Source: Shouchella clausii | GTDB lineage: Bacteria; Bacillota; Bacilli; Bacillales; Bacillaceae_D | Assembly: GCF_002250115.1 (NCBI RefSeq) | Contig: NZ_CP019985.1 | Location: forward strand, 3,348,001 to 3,412,000 | Length of the DNA: 64,000 nucleotides | Reading direction: 5' to 3' | Part shown: piece after piece, positions 41,610 through 51,275 of the stretch | How the letters are laid out: the number at the start of each line of letters is the position of its first letter | How positions within the stretch are numbered: the first letter of the stretch is position 1 | The notes under the pieces: generated by a model | Database searches by the model: none | What the model was told of the DNA's origin: nothing | Seen by the model: the letters and a program-made list of their open reading frames with translations, nothing else | Translations under genes and position numbers: made by a program

Positions 41610-41798
41610 TTAGACGCGTTCTACTTTTCCTGATTTAAGGGCGCGCGCCGAAACATATACACGCTTCGGCTTTCCGTCTACCAAGATACGAACTTTCTGT
41701 ACGTTTGCACCAAAGCGACGCTTTGATTTATTCATTGCATGAGAGCGCTTATTCCCAGAACGCGCTTTACGACCAGTTATATAGCATTCACGAGCCAT
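41610..41798 (-). CDS. rpmB: Ribosomal protein L28
   Basis: 62-residue 50S protein beginning [20 protein letters not shown], very basic and full length for the bacillar L28. It lacks the CxxC pairs of zinc-binding L28 forms: it has a single Cys (Cys5). The start codon is complementary to 41796-41798 and has AAGGAGGTG seven to eight bases upstream on the minus strand. Further in-frame codons upstream are not conserved. It is convergent with spoVM and divergent from yloU, as in B. subtilis. Confidence 0.97.
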   Translation of the reverse strand: MARECYITGRKARSGNKRSHAMNKSKRRFGANVQKVRILVDGKPKRVYVSARALKSGKVERV

Positions 41799-41854
41799 GT
41801 AGTGCCACCTCCTTAACATTCTCAACAAAAACACGTAGTCAACGTTACTCAAAC

Positions 41855-41883
41855 ATCTTAGCATAGGCCTTTCCATAACGCAA
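41855..41883 (-). promoter_or_regulatory. Promoter of rpmB
   Basis: On the minus strand: TTGCGT (41883-41878), a 17-base spacer and TAAGAT (41860-41855), with TGC just before the -10 box giving an extended -10. It lies 57 bases from the rpmB start. Confidence 0.65.
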
Positions 41884-41991
41884 TAAAAAAAGACAAGTAA
41901 AAAGGCTTGACGCAAATCAAAAGCTTTTAAAATAGAAGGCGATATAGTAAAATGGCGATACGTATGGTTACTATTTGAAGGAGGCAGAGCA

Positions 41992-42354
41992 ATGACAATT
42001 GAAATGAAAACGGAGCTTGGTACAGTCGATGTGTCACAAGATGTGGTTGCAACGATTGCAGGAGGCGCAGCGATTGATTGCTACGGCATTGTCGGCATGG
42101 CCTCACAAAAACACTTTAAAGACGGGTTAGCGGAGCTGTTAGGAAAAGAAAACTTCCGTCGAGGTGTGATTACCCGTGAAGAAGGGGAAGAACTTCACAT
42201 TGATATGTACATTATCGTAAGTTATGGCACAAAAATTTCAGAAGTCGCCCATATGGTCCAAACAAAAGTGAAATACGATTTAGAGAAAATGCTTGGGCTT
42301 GAAGTGGAATCGGTGAACATTTTTGTGCAAGGGGTTCGCGTCGCGAATCCTTAG
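41992..42354 (+). CDS. yloU: Asp23/Gls24 family envelope stress protein YloU
   Basis: 120-residue Asp23/DUF322 protein. The N-terminal ...[30 protein letters not shown] region and the later [43 protein letters not shown] are typical (partial quotes only). Members associate with the membrane or envelope through partner proteins and respond to alkaline or cell-wall stress. It is upstream of fakA, a widespread pairing. ATG 41992 follows GAAGGAGG. A TTGACG at 41907 and TAAAAT at 41928 give a promoter with a short 15-base spacer. Confidence 0.93.
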   Translation: MTIEMKTELGTVDVSQDVVATIAGGAAIDCYGIVGMASQKHFKDGLAELLGKENFRRGVITREEGEELHIDMYIIVSYGTKISEVAHMVQTKVKYDLEKMLGLEVESVNIFVQGVRVANP

Positions 42355-42376
42355 GATCGAGAAGGGGGAAGACAAA

Positions 42377-44053
42377 GTGAGCAAGAAATTGAATGGCGAG
42401 ACGCTTGCCCATATGTTTATAGAGGGGGCAAGCGAGCTAGCGAACAAAGCGGATGTAGTTGATTCGCTTAACGTATTCCCGGTTCCAGACGGGGATACGG
42501 GAACAAACATGAATTTGACGATCACTTCTGGCGTCAAAGAAATCCAGAAGTCGCAGCAAGGGGACGTGGCTGAAGTTGCTAGCGCTTTTGCGAAAGGGCT
42601 TCTAATGGGCGCACGAGGGAACTCAGGCGTCATTTTATCGCAATTGTTCAGAGGCTTTTCCAAAGCGGTGGAACGACATAGCGAGTTGACGACTGAACAA
42701 TTTGCAAAAGCATTGCAAGCGGGTGTGGCCACTGCTTATAAAGCAGTAATGAAGCCAGTCGAAGGGACGATTTTGACTGTAGCGAAAGACACCGCTAAAG
42801 CAGCAGAGCAGGCAGCGAAAAAAGAAACGGACTTTCCGTCATTTTTAACAACGATCATCAAAGCGGCAGAGCGCTCTCTTGCAAGCACACCAGATTTGCT
42901 CCCTGTCTTAAAAGAGGTCGGCGTTGTCGATTCAGGCGGGCAAGGGCTTGTTTATATTTATGCTGGCTTTCTACAAGCGCTTACAGGCGAGCGGAAACCG
43001 AGCTTGTTGGCAGAGCCAAGTATAGGCGATTTGATTAATGCAGAGCACTTTCATGCGCAAAATGCCCAGTCTCATATGGAAACGGGCGATATTGAATTCG
43101 GCTATTGCACGGAGTTGATGGTGCGTTTTGACCGTGAAAAACTGGAAAAGCAGCCATTTCATGAAGAAGCTTTTCGAGAAAAATTAAGCGAGTACGGCGA
43201 TTCCCTTCTTGTTGTATCAGATGATGATTTATTAAAAGTGCACATCCATGCGGAATATCCAGGCGAAGTGTTGACAGAGGCCCAAGCGTATGGACCACTC
43301 ATGCAAGTGAAAATTGAAAATATGCGCGAGCAGCACGCACGCCTTACAACAAATGACAGCCACGCTGGGCATGCCCCAGCAACGGCACGGCCGAAAGCAG
43401 AGTTTGCGATTGTGACGGTCGCGATGGGTTCAGGAATTGAAAAACTGTTTAAGGGCCTTGGCGCTGACCAAGTCATTGCCGGCGGGCAGACGATGAACCC
43501 AAGCACAGAAGACATTGTCCAAGCTATTCATAAAGCCAATGCCAAACAAGTCATTATCTTGCCAAACAACGGCAATATTGTCATGGCTGCCAAACAGGCT
43601 GCAGAGGTAAGCGAAGCGGACGTTGAAGTCGTGGCGACGAAGACGGTTCCCCAAGGTTTAGCAGCGTTGCTCGCATTTAATCCATCAAACAGTTTGCAAG
43701 AGAACGCCGCCGCAATGGCCGAAGCGATGAAGGAAGTAAAAACGGGCGAGTTAACGTACGCAGTCAGGGATACGCAAATGGATAATCAGACGATTAACAA
43801 GGGCGATTTTATGGGGATAGCCGACAAAAAAATTATTGCTTGTGGCCCTCGTAAACAAGACGTGGCGAAAAAGCTCCTTGATGAAATGATTGATGAGGAA
43901 GCAGAAGTGCTGACGATTATAACGGGCGAAGACGCGACCGCAGACGATACAAGTCAAATTGAAGCTTACGTCAATGAGCGCCATGCCGACATGGAAGTCG
44001 ATATTGTTGAGGGCGGACAGCCGTTGTACTCGTACATTTTTTCAGTCGAATGA
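42377..44053 (+). CDS. fakA: Fatty acid kinase catalytic subunit FakA (YloV, DhaL-like)
   Basis: 558-residue protein. The N-terminal DhaL-type kinase domain (about 10-200) has the nucleotide/Mg site NVFPVPDGDTGTNMNLT near residue 35-51 and GARGNSGVILSQ. A central domain (about 220-330) and a C-terminal DegV-like EDD region follow (GADQVIAGGQTMNPSTEDIVQA, ILPNNGNI). FakA phosphorylates fatty acids bound to a FakB (DegV-family) partner, and the acyl phosphate feeds PlsX/PlsY. Such a partner is the next gene, and plsX is in this window. GTG 42377 follows GAAGGGGG and lies 22 bases after yloU. Confidence 0.94.
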   Translation: MSKKLNGETLAHMFIEGASELANKADVVDSLNVFPVPDGDTGTNMNLTITSGVKEIQKSQQGDVAEVASAFAKGLLMGARGNSGVILSQLFRGFSKAVERHSELTTEQFAKALQAGVATAYKAVMKPVEGTILTVAKDTAKAAEQAAKKETDFPSFLTTIIKAAERSLASTPDLLPVLKEVGVVDSGGQGLVYIYAGFLQALTGERKPSLLAEPSIGDLINAEHFHAQNAQSHMETGDIEFGYCTELMVRFDREKLEKQPFHEEAFREKLSEYGDSLLVVSDDDLLKVHIHAEYPGEVLTEAQAYGPLMQVKIENMREQHARLTTNDSHAGHAPATARPKAEFAIVTVAMGSGIEKLFKGLGADQVIAGGQTMNPSTEDIVQAIHKANAKQVIILPNNGNIVMAAKQAAEVSEADVEVVATKTVPQGLAALLAFNPSNSLQENAAAMAEAMKEVKTGELTYAVRDTQMDNQTINKGDFMGIADKKIIACGPRKQDVAKKLLDEMIDEEAEVLTIITGEDATADDTSQIEAYVNERHADMEVDIVEGGQPLYSYIFSVE

Positions 44054-44126
44054 CCCGGCTTCATAAAGGACGAGAACATGGATAAGCAAGGCATAAGGAG
44101 CATGGACGATAACGGGAGGGGATCGT

Positions 44127-44987
44127 TTGGAAAAGGTGAAAATTGTCACAGACAGCACGGCAGACATTCCTAAGGAGTTAGCAGAAGCACATGGAATTAC
44201 CGTTATTCCGCTCAACGTTCATTTTGGCAATGAGCAATTCGAGGATGGTGTCACGTTGACACCGCCTGCATTCTATCAAAAATTGCAGCAAGCGAGTGAA
44301 ATGCCGAAAACGTCGCAGCCATCGCCAAACCAATTTGAGGAATTGTACCGTAGCCTGGAAAAAGATGGCGCAAAGGAAATTATGTCGATTCATCTTTCTG
44401 CAAAAATGAGCGGTACGCTACAAGCGGCTCTAATTGCGAAAGAGTCCCTCAAGGGAGAACTGGATGTTCATGTATATGATTCCAAGCGCGCTTCGTATGC
44501 GATCGGAATTATTGTCGTTGAAGTGGCAAAACTGGCGGCAAAAGGGGCCACACTGGCAGAATGCCAAAAGCGCTTTGAAGAACTGCTTGAGCAAACGACT
44601 GTTTATTTCTTAGTGGACACGCTCGAGTTCTTGGAAAAGAATGGCCGGATCGGCAAGGCGTCTGCCCTTATTGGCACGTTGTTAAAAATGAAACCACTTC
44701 TTTCCTTGTCAGAGGACGGTGAAGTGTATGCCAAAGAAAAAGTAAGAGGGCAGAAAAAGGCAATCGCAAAAATGCTTGCTTTGCTTGAAGAAGGATACGG
44801 CAATAAGAACGTCCATGTCGGCATTTCCCATGCTGTCAATGAGACGCTTGCAAATGAGCTGGCCAATGAGGTGAAAACCCGTTTTCAAGTACAGTCGCTG
44901 ACGGTTACAGAAATTGGCGCAGTCATTGGCGCTCATGTTGGTCCTGGGACGGTTTCGCTGTCAATGACAGAAGCGGAGCAAAAGTAA
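44127..44987 (+). CDS. DegV family fatty-acid-binding protein (FakB-like)
   Basis: 286-residue DegV protein with the conserved start VKIVTDSTADIPKEL, the TSQPSP fatty-acid head-group loop near residue 65, HLSAKMSGTLQAA near 90, DTLEFLEKNGRIGKASALIG near 155 and a final HVGPGT. FakB proteins hold a fatty acid for phosphorylation by FakA; bacilli carry several with different acyl preferences. Being directly behind fakA makes the partner role likely, though chain specificity cannot be read. TTG 44127 follows GGGAGGGG. A terminator follows. B. subtilis has no degV gene at this position. Confidence 0.92.
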   Translation: MEKVKIVTDSTADIPKELAEAHGITVIPLNVHFGNEQFEDGVTLTPPAFYQKLQQASEMPKTSQPSPNQFEELYRSLEKDGAKEIMSIHLSAKMSGTLQAALIAKESLKGELDVHVYDSKRASYAIGIIVVEVAKLAAKGATLAECQKRFEELLEQTTVYFLVDTLEFLEKNGRIGKASALIGTLLKMKPLLSLSEDGEVYAKEKVRGQKKAIAKMLALLEEGYGNKNVHVGISHAVNETLANELANEVKTRFQVQSLTVTEIGAVIGAHVGPGTVSLSMTEAEQK

Positions 44988-44992
44988 AAATC

Positions 44993-45035
44993 GAAGGCTG
45001 CCCATTCCCCATAAGAAGATGGCAGTCTTCTTTTT
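44993..45035 (+). terminator. Terminator after the DegV gene
   Basis: GAAGGCTGCC (44993-45002) pairs with GGCAGTCTTC (45021-45030; one G-T wobble) and TTTTT follows. It separates fakA-degV from sdaAB. Confidence 0.8.
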
Positions 45036-45057
45036 CCTTAAAAATGGAGGGATGGTA

Positions 45058-45720
45058 ATGAAATATCGGACGGTTTTTGATATTATCGGCCCTGTCATGA
45101 TCGGCCCCTCGAGTTCTCACACTGCTGGAGCGGCACGGATTGGCAAAGTGGCGCGTGCCCTTTTTGCTGAAGTCCCTGAACGGGCAGATGTACATTTCTA
45201 CGGCTCTTTTGCGAAAACGTACCGTGGGCACGGAACGGATGTGGCCGTTGTAGGTGGTTTGCTTGACTACGAAACAAACGACGAGCGCATCCGTGATGCT
45301 TTCAACCATGCAAAAGAAGCAGCAATGGACGTTCATCTCCATGAGGAAGAAGCCGTCGTCCACCACCCCAACACATGCCGGATCAAGCTAACAAAAGGCG
45401 ATAAACGCTTAGACCTTGTCGGCGTTTCGATTGGCGGAGGCAAAATTGAAATAGTCGAGTTGAACGGATTCGAACTCCGTTTATCGGGGAACCACCCGGC
45501 TATATTGGTTGCCCATCTTGACCGTTATGGCGTGATTGCCGCAGTGAGCAACCTCCTTGCAAAACATCAATTGAATATCGGGCATATGGAAGTGTCGCGT
45601 AAAGAAAAAGGGGAAACCGCGTTAATGGTTATAGAAGTCGACCAAAATGTCGATAAAGCGCTGCTTTTGGAACTAGAGAGGCTCCCTCATATTACCCATG
45701 TCTCGAAAATCCACGATTAA
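45058..45720 (+). CDS. sdaAB: L-serine dehydratase beta subunit
   Basis: 220-residue subunit of the two-chain iron-sulfur L-serine deaminase (serine to pyruvate and ammonia). The start MKYRTVFDIIGPVMIGPSSSHTAGA matches the family and carries the SSSHTAG motif. The C-terminus has an ACT domain (LLAKHQLNIGHMEVSRKEKGETALMVIEVD region, about 148-215). ATG 45058 is 7 bases after GGAGG; ATG 45052 is a close alternative. sdaAA follows 15 bases later. Confidence 0.95.
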   Translation: MKYRTVFDIIGPVMIGPSSSHTAGAARIGKVARALFAEVPERADVHFYGSFAKTYRGHGTDVAVVGGLLDYETNDERIRDAFNHAKEAAMDVHLHEEEAVVHHPNTCRIKLTKGDKRLDLVGVSIGGGKIEIVELNGFELRLSGNHPAILVAHLDRYGVIAAVSNLLAKHQLNIGHMEVSRKEKGETALMVIEVDQNVDKALLLELERLPHITHVSKIHD

Positions 45721-45735
45721 AGGGAGGGGATCCGT

Positions 45736-46626
45736 TTGTTTAAAAATGTCGAAGAATTAGTTACGAAAGCGGAACAGGCCAATATGCCCATCTCGGAAGT
45801 GATGATCACCCAAGAAATCGAAGTGACTGGTAGAGAGAGGCGCCAAATTATTGAACAGATGCGCGGGCAATTGCTGGTCATGGAGCAAGCAGTAGAACGG
45901 GGGATCCACGAAGACGTCGTATCCGTTTCTGGGCTGACTGGCGGTGACGGCAAGAAGCTGGCTGCTTATGTGAAAAACGGGACAATGATTGGCGGTGAGA
46001 CGACACTTTTGGCTGTGGCGGGGGCGATGGCAACCAATGAAGTGAACGCGGCAATGGGGACAATTTGCGCGACGCCAACTGCAGGTTCGGCTGGCGTTGT
46101 TCCTGGTGTGTTGTTTGGTGTCGCCCATAAGCTGAAGCCTACGGAAGAACAAAAGCTCAACTTTTTATTTACAAGCGGCGCGTTTGGCTTTGTTGTCGCA
46201 AACAATGCTTCTATTTCCGGGGCTGCTGGCGGGTGCCAGGCCGAAGTAGGATCGGCAACGGGTATGGCAGCAGCAGCGCTAGTCGAACTGGCTGGCGGGA
46301 CTCCTAGGCAAAGCGCCCATGCAATGGCAATTGCTTTAAAAAATATGCTCGGCTTAGTGTGCGATCCAGTTGCCGGCTTAGTCGAGGTGCCTTGTGTGAA
46401 GCGGAATGCTGCAGGCGCTTCCCTTGCAATCACGGCGGCGGATATGGCTTTAGCTGGCATCGAGAGCCGCATCCCTTGCGATGAAGTCATTGATGCCATG
46501 TATAAAATTGGCCAAACGATGCCAGAAGCACTGCGGGAGACAGGAGAGGGCGGACTTGCGGCAACGCCAACTGGCCGCAAGCTTGAAGCGGAGATTTTTG
46601 GTAGGAGAACGAAACAAACGAAATGA
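45736..46626 (+). CDS. sdaAA: L-serine dehydratase alpha subunit
   Basis: 296-residue catalytic subunit. Conserved Gly/Ala-rich blocks MIGGETTLLAVAGAMA, MGTICATPTAGSAGVVPGVL and SISGAAGGCQAEVGSATGMA are present. The [4Fe-4S] ligand Cys residues lie in GLVCDPVAGLVEVPCVKRN and GGCQAE. TTG 45736 follows GGGAGGGG with suitable spacing. Its TGA overlaps the recG ATG (ATGA at 46623-46626), so recG may be translated from the same mRNA. Confidence 0.95.
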   Translation: MFKNVEELVTKAEQANMPISEVMITQEIEVTGRERRQIIEQMRGQLLVMEQAVERGIHEDVVSVSGLTGGDGKKLAAYVKNGTMIGGETTLLAVAGAMATNEVNAAMGTICATPTAGSAGVVPGVLFGVAHKLKPTEEQKLNFLFTSGAFGFVVANNASISGAAGGCQAEVGSATGMAAAALVELAGGTPRQSAHAMAIALKNMLGLVCDPVAGLVEVPCVKRNAAGASLAITAADMALAGIESRIPCDEVIDAMYKIGQTMPEALRETGEGGLAATPTGRKLEAEIFGRRTKQTK

Positions 46627-48668
46627 GCATTGGCACGCTTGATGTAACAGCCATAAAAGGCGTTGGCGAAGAAAGCGGAAAATTGCTCAATAAAATGGGC
46701 ATTTTTACAGTTGGCGATTTGCTTGAGTATTTTCCGTTCCGTTACGAGGATTATGCCCTCAAACAGCCTACAGAAGCAGCCCATGATGAACGTGTGACTA
46801 TGGCGGGTAAAATCCAAAATGAAGCGAGCGTCCGCTACTATGGCAAAAATAAAAACAGGCTGACGTTTCGGATCGAAGTGGATGGCGTGTTGGTGACAGC
46901 CACTTTCTTTAACCGCGCGTTTTTAAAGAGCAAGCTTCAGCCTGGAATGGACGTGACCGTCACTGGGAAATGGGACGCGCACCGGCTGACCATTACAGGG
47001 TCTGAATTAAAATTCGGCATCGTTGAACGGGAAGGCAACCTCGAACCTGTTTATCACAGTTCAGGCAAAGTGACAAGCAAGGCATTGCAAAAATGGATTG
47101 CTGCCGCCTTCTCTGCGTACGGTAGCCAAATTGAAGACCCATTGCCTGAAAGCATTCGTAAACGCTATAAGTTGATGGGCAAAGGCGAAGCGCTCCGCCA
47201 TCTTCACTATCCCCTCAATCGAGAAGCAACGAAGCAGGCAAGACGACGTTATGTGTATGAGGAGCTGCTTTTGTTTCAATTGAAAATGCGCGCTTTTAAA
47301 GAAGCGATTCGCAACCAGCAAGGCGGGAGGCAGCTTGACGTAAAAGAGGATGATATTGCCGCATTTACTTCTTTATTGCCGTTCCCCCTTACAGGCGCTC
47401 AACAGCGCGCGGTTGCTGATATTGTGTCAGACATCCGCTCACCGTTAAGGATGAACCGTCTCTTGCAAGGAGATGTTGGCTCAGGAAAAACAGCTGTTGC
47501 GGCGGCATGTATGGCCGGAGTTGTCGGAGCTGGCGGTCAATGTGCATTAATGGCGCCAACTGAAATTCTTGCTGAACAGCATGCTACAACGATTGAAGCG
47601 TGGTTTGAGCCACTCGGCCTAAAAACGGCGTTGCTCGTTGGCAGTGTCAAAGGCAAAAAACGCCGTGAAGTGCTTGAACAAATCGCCAAAGGAGAAGTGG
47701 ATATTGTCATCGGCACACACGCCCTCATCCAGGAAGATGTTGTCTTTTCTACACTCTCCCTCGTTATTACCGATGAACAGCACCGTTTTGGGGTGGAACA
47801 GCGCCGCATCCTTCGCGATAAGGGCGAACATCCAGATGTATTGTTTATGACGGCCACGCCTATCCCACGAACGCTGGCGATTTCAGTTTTTGGTGATATG
47901 GATGTATCGGTGCTTGATGAAATGCCTGCTGGCAGAAAGCCAATTGAAACGTATTGGGTCCAGCACGAGATGTTAGAGCGTGTGCTTGAATTTGTGCGCA
48001 AAGAAGTCAAGAAAGGCCGCCAAGCGTATGTGATTTGCCCTCTGATTGAAGAATCCGAAAAGCTTGATGTGCAAAACGCAATTGATTTTCATAGCATGCT
48101 AACTGCCCATTTTCAAGGAGACGCCCAAGTTGGATTAATGCACGGGCGTTTACAAGCTGCTGAAAAAGAGGCAGTTATGGCCGCTTTTGCGCGCAATGAA
48201 TTGCATATTTTAGTTTCAACAACGGTCGTCGAAGTTGGCGTCAATGTGCCGAATGCAACCGTTATGGTCATTTACGATGCCGACCGATTTGGCCTTGCCC
48301 AACTTCATCAATTACGAGGCCGCGTAGGACGAGGCGATGAAAAATCCTATTGTATTTTAGTTGCTCAACCGAAGACAGAAGTTGGCAAAGAACGGATGCG
48401 GATTATGACAGAGACAAGCGATGGTTTCGTTTTGTCAGAGCGAGATCTAGAATTGCGGGGTCCAGGTGATTTTTTTGGTTCGAAACAGAGCGGTCTTCCC
48501 GATTTTAAACTTGCTGATGTCGTCCACGATTACCGGACATTGGAAGCAGCGCGCCAAGATGCTGACCGTATTTTTAAAGCGAATGTCCTGAAAACAGATC
48601 CAGAGTACAGGTTGCTCTATGATTACTTGAAAAAAACAGGAGCCTTCGATGAAGTCAAGCTCGATTAA
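46623..48668 (+). CDS. recG: ATP-dependent DNA helicase RecG
   Basis: 681-residue branch-migration helicase that remodels stalled forks and Holliday junctions. An N-terminal wedge/OB domain (about 1-160) is followed by helicase lobes: Walker A GDVGSGKTAVAAACM near residue 285, TGAQQRAV, MAPTEILAEQH, the DEQHRFGVEQR box near 385, TATPIPRTL, and QLRGRVGRG near 560. The C-terminal TRG-like wedge element precedes LRGPGDFFGSKQSGLPDF. ATG 46623 overlaps the sdaAA stop. The fapR promoter begins 4 bases after its end. Confidence 0.97.
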   Translation: MSIGTLDVTAIKGVGEESGKLLNKMGIFTVGDLLEYFPFRYEDYALKQPTEAAHDERVTMAGKIQNEASVRYYGKNKNRLTFRIEVDGVLVTATFFNRAFLKSKLQPGMDVTVTGKWDAHRLTITGSELKFGIVEREGNLEPVYHSSGKVTSKALQKWIAAAFSAYGSQIEDPLPESIRKRYKLMGKGEALRHLHYPLNREATKQARRRYVYEELLLFQLKMRAFKEAIRNQQGGRQLDVKEDDIAAFTSLLPFPLTGAQQRAVADIVSDIRSPLRMNRLLQGDVGSGKTAVAAACMAGVVGAGGQCALMAPTEILAEQHATTIEAWFEPLGLKTALLVGSVKGKKRREVLEQIAKGEVDIVIGTHALIQEDVVFSTLSLVITDEQHRFGVEQRRILRDKGEHPDVLFMTATPIPRTLAISVFGDMDVSVLDEMPAGRKPIETYWVQHEMLERVLEFVRKEVKKGRQAYVICPLIEESEKLDVQNAIDFHSMLTAHFQGDAQVGLMHGRLQAAEKEAVMAAFARNELHILVSTTVVEVGVNVPNATVMVIYDADRFGLAQLHQLRGRVGRGDEKSYCILVAQPKTEVGKERMRIMTETSDGFVLSERDLELRGPGDFFGSKQSGLPDFKLADVVHDYRTLEAARQDADRIFKANVLKTDPEYRLLYDYLKKTGAFDEVKLD

Positions 48669-48671
48669 AGG

Positions 48672-48721
48672 TTGAATCCTACGCTGAAGATCTATATACT
48701 AGTCTTAGTACCTAGTCTTAA
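48672..48721 (+). promoter_or_regulatory. fapR promoter with FapR operator
   Basis: TTGAAT (48672-48677), exact 17-base spacer, TATACT (48695-48700). Immediately downstream TTAGTACCTAGTCTTAA (48705-48721) closely fits the FapR consensus TTAGTACCNRRTACYAA. The operator covers the predicted start site, so FapR should block its own transcription until malonyl-CoA or malonyl-ACP releases it. Confidence 0.88.
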
Positions 48722-48758
48722 TTCTGAAATGGAAATGTGGAATACAGGCGGTGTGGAG

Positions 48759-49334
48759 ATGAAGATAAAAAAGAAAGAACGGCAACGGCTGTTGATGGAG
48801 CTGCTTGAAGGGAACCCTTTTATGACCGACGAAGAGTTGTCGGCCCACTTTGGCGTCAGCATCCAAACGATTCGTCTTGACCGAATGGAACAAAACATTC
48901 CAGAACTACGGGAACGCATTAAAGACGTTGCCTACAAACAACGAGACTCGGTTATTTCTTTAGCGCCTGAAGAAGTCTTTGGCGAGATTGTCGATCTTGT
49001 CCTTGAAGAGCGTGCCATTTCCATCTTTGATGTTGGGCCGGAGCACGTGTTTGAAAGGAGCGGCATCGCCAGAGGCCACCATTTGTTTGCACAGGCAAAT
49101 TCCTTGGCTGTAGCACTCGTGAACAATGAATTCGTCCTTACCGCCAAAGCGTCTATTCAGTTTACTAGACCCGTCCGTGTAGGCGAACGTGTCGTTGCGA
49201 AAGCAGAAATGGCTGGAAAAGGGAGCGGGCGTACACGGATTCTAGTGACAAGCCATGTAAACCAGGAAGTCGTGTTTACTGGTGAATTCGCGATGTTTCA
49301 GCAAAACGAAACGGAAGAGAGGCCACAGCAATGA
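48759..49334 (+). CDS. fapR: Fatty-acid and phospholipid regulator FapR
   Basis: 191-residue repressor. The N-terminal DeoR-like helix-turn-helix (about 1-60) contains [34 protein letters not shown] hot-dog domain (about 70-185), which binds malonyl-CoA, has the [16 protein letters not shown] segment. ATG 48759 follows GGTGTGGAG and fits the family start. A longer open frame from 48672 would cover the promoter and operator and is rejected. It overlaps plsX by 4 bases. It controls the fap regulon: fapR-plsX-fabD-fabG here and, by homology, fab genes elsewhere. Confidence 0.96.
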   Translation: MKIKKKERQRLLMELLEGNPFMTDEELSAHFGVSIQTIRLDRMEQNIPELRERIKDVAYKQRDSVISLAPEEVFGEIVDLVLEERAISIFDVGPEHVFERSGIARGHHLFAQANSLAVALVNNEFVLTAKASIQFTRPVRVGERVVAKAEMAGKGSGRTRILVTSHVNQEVVFTGEFAMFQQNETEERPQQ

Positions 49335-50320
49335 GAATAGCTTTGGATGCCATGGGGGGAGACAATGCGCCTAAAGCACACGTCGAAGCGGCGATTCGGG
49401 CGGTTCAGGCATTTCCAGAGCTTGAGGTCACCCTTATCGGCAATGAAGAACAAATTAGACCACATCTTACCGACACTACACGCCTAACTGTCATACATAC
49501 GACTGAAAAAATCGAGGACACGGACAAGCCGACAACAGCTGTCCGCCGTAAAAAAGAGGCATCGATGGTGCTTTGTGTAAAAGAAGTAAAAGAAGGCCGC
49601 GCTGATGCGTGTATTTCTTCTGGAAACACAGGTGCGCTCATGACGGCAGGTCTTCTTTATGTCGGGCGCATTAAAGGCGTCGAGCGCCCAGGGTTGGCGC
49701 CAACGTTGCCAACGAAAGACGGCAATGGCTTTTTGCTCCTCGATGCTGGTGCCAATATGGACGCCAGTCCTGAACACTTGCTCCAATACGCAATCATCGG
49801 CGATGCGTATCGACGCAACGTCTATCAACAAAAGAATCCACGCATCGGCCTCCTGAACGTCGGCACAGAGGCTGGAAAAGGCACGGAGTTGACGAAACAA
49901 GCGTACCAGCTTCTTGAAAACAGCTCCCTTCATTTTATCGGCAATGTCGAAGCAAGGGATTTGTTTGCAGGCGTCTGCGATATCGTCGTTTGCGACGGCT
50001 TTTCGGGAAATGTCGTTTTAAAAAGCGTGGAAGGGACAGCGAAAATGGTCTTCTCACTGCTCAAAGAGCAATTGACAAGCTCATTGCCTGCTAAGCTTGC
50101 AGCGGGTATGCTCAAGCCCCAATTCCGCAATCTTAAAGAGAAAATGGATTACTCGGAGTACGGTGGTGCTGGGTTATTTGGCCTAAAAGCGCCTGTAATA
50201 AAAGCCCATGGCTCATCAGATGCGAATGCGGTTTTTCATGCAATACGCCAGGCGAAAGAAATGGTCGACAATGAGGTGACAAGGGCGATCACACAAAAAT
50301 TAGAAAATGGGGGAGAGTAA
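49331..50320 (+). CDS. plsX: Phosphate acyltransferase PlsX
   Basis: 329-residue enzyme converting acyl-ACP to acyl phosphate, the donor for PlsY in phosphatidic-acid synthesis. The start [19 protein letters not shown] is diagnostic, with [30 protein letters not shown] and [15 protein letters not shown] also conserved. It links FASII to membrane lipid and works in reverse with FakA/FakB-derived acyl phosphate. ATG 49331 overlaps the fapR stop in ATGA. Peripheral membrane protein; second gene of the FapR operon. Confidence 0.97.
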   Translation: MRIALDAMGGDNAPKAHVEAAIRAVQAFPELEVTLIGNEEQIRPHLTDTTRLTVIHTTEKIEDTDKPTTAVRRKKEASMVLCVKEVKEGRADACISSGNTGALMTAGLLYVGRIKGVERPGLAPTLPTKDGNGFLLLDAGANMDASPEHLLQYAIIGDAYRRNVYQQKNPRIGLLNVGTEAGKGTELTKQAYQLLENSSLHFIGNVEARDLFAGVCDIVVCDGFSGNVVLKSVEGTAKMVFSLLKEQLTSSLPAKLAAGMLKPQFRNLKEKMDYSEYGGAGLFGLKAPVIKAHGSSDANAVFHAIRQAKEMVDNEVTRAITQKLENGGE

Positions 50321-50321
50321 A

Positions 50322-51275
50322 GTGGGGAAAGTTGCCTTTTTATTTCCTGGACAAGGCTCACAAAAAGTTGGCATGGGAGCAACGCTTTTTGCTGAAGATT
50401 TGATGGCAAAGGAAGTGCTTGAGCGGGCTGACCAAGCGCTTGGTTTTCCTCTTTCAGAGATCATCGAACATGGACCAGAAGACAAGCTGAAACAAACGGC
50501 TTATGCCCAACCTGCTTTAGTGACGATGAGCACTGCAGTCCTCCAATTGTTCCGCGACGCTGACATTCAAGCAGATTTTGTTGCAGGCCATAGCCTAGGG
50601 GAGTATTCCGCTTTAGTGGCATGTAAGTCCCTTACATTTGAAGATGCGGTCACACTTGTTCATCAACGGGGGACACTCATGGAGGAAGCTGTGCCACAAG
50701 GACAAGGGGCGATGGCAGCGGTACTCGGCTTAAATAAAGAGGAGCTTGAGGAAGTGGCTTCCGAAATTGCAGCGGACGGCGAAGTTGCTGAACTTGCCAA
50801 TTTGAATTGTCCAGGGCAAATTGTCCTGTCAGGGACTGCGAAAGGAATTGAACAAGCAGCAGTATTAGCAAAACAAAAAGGGGCCAAGCGTGTCTTGCCA
50901 CTTGCCGTCAGCGGGCCATTCCATTCGTCGTTGATGAAGCCTGCGGCCAATCAATTCAAACAAGCATTAGAGCAAACGCCATTTGCCAATCCGACTGTTC
51001 CACTGATCGCGAACGTGACCGCTGAAGTGACAGATGCCCCTGAAGTCATTCGCGAACAGCTTGCCGAACAAATTTATTCACCAGTACGTTTTGAAGAGAG
51101 CGTACGCCGCATGATTGAACTCGGTGTCGACACATTTATTGAAATTGGCGCAGGCAATGTATTGTGTGGATTGGTTCGTAAAATTGACCGCAACTTGCGG
51201 ACATTTGCTGTCAGCGACCGCGAGTCATTTGAAAAGATGGCGGCTGCGCTGAAAGGAGACAAGCATTCATGTTAA
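50322..51275 (+). CDS. fabD: Malonyl-CoA:ACP transacylase
   Basis: 317 residues from GTG 50322, which follows GGGGGAG; the ATG at 50307 lies before that site. It moves malonyl from CoA to ACP to start chain extension. The N-terminal [15 protein letters not shown] is conserved. The catalytic Ser91 is in [11 protein letters not shown], and Arg is in HQRGTLM. The general base His is in SGPFHSSLM near residue 200, and [13 protein letters not shown] is near the end. It overlaps fabG by 7 bases. Confidence 0.97.
   Translation: MGKVAFLFPGQGSQKVGMGATLFAEDLMAKEVLERADQALGFPLSEIIEHGPEDKLKQTAYAQPALVTMSTAVLQLFRDADIQADFVAGHSLGEYSALVACKSLTFEDAVTLVHQRGTLMEEAVPQGQGAMAAVLGLNKEELEEVASEIAADGEVAELANLNCPGQIVLSGTAKGIEQAAVLAKQKGAKRVLPLAVSGPFHSSLMKPAANQFKQALEQTPFANPTVPLIANVTAEVTDAPEVIREQLAEQIYSPVRFEESVRRMIELGVDTFIEIGAGNVLCGLVRKIDRNLRTFAVSDRESFEKMAAALKGDKHSC

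Noticed and set aside
45966-46817. 283-codon minus-strand open frame across sdaAA and recG
   Set aside because: It is antisense to two clear genes and its sequence mirrors the Ala/Gly-rich sdaAA codons; no ribosome site or family signature.
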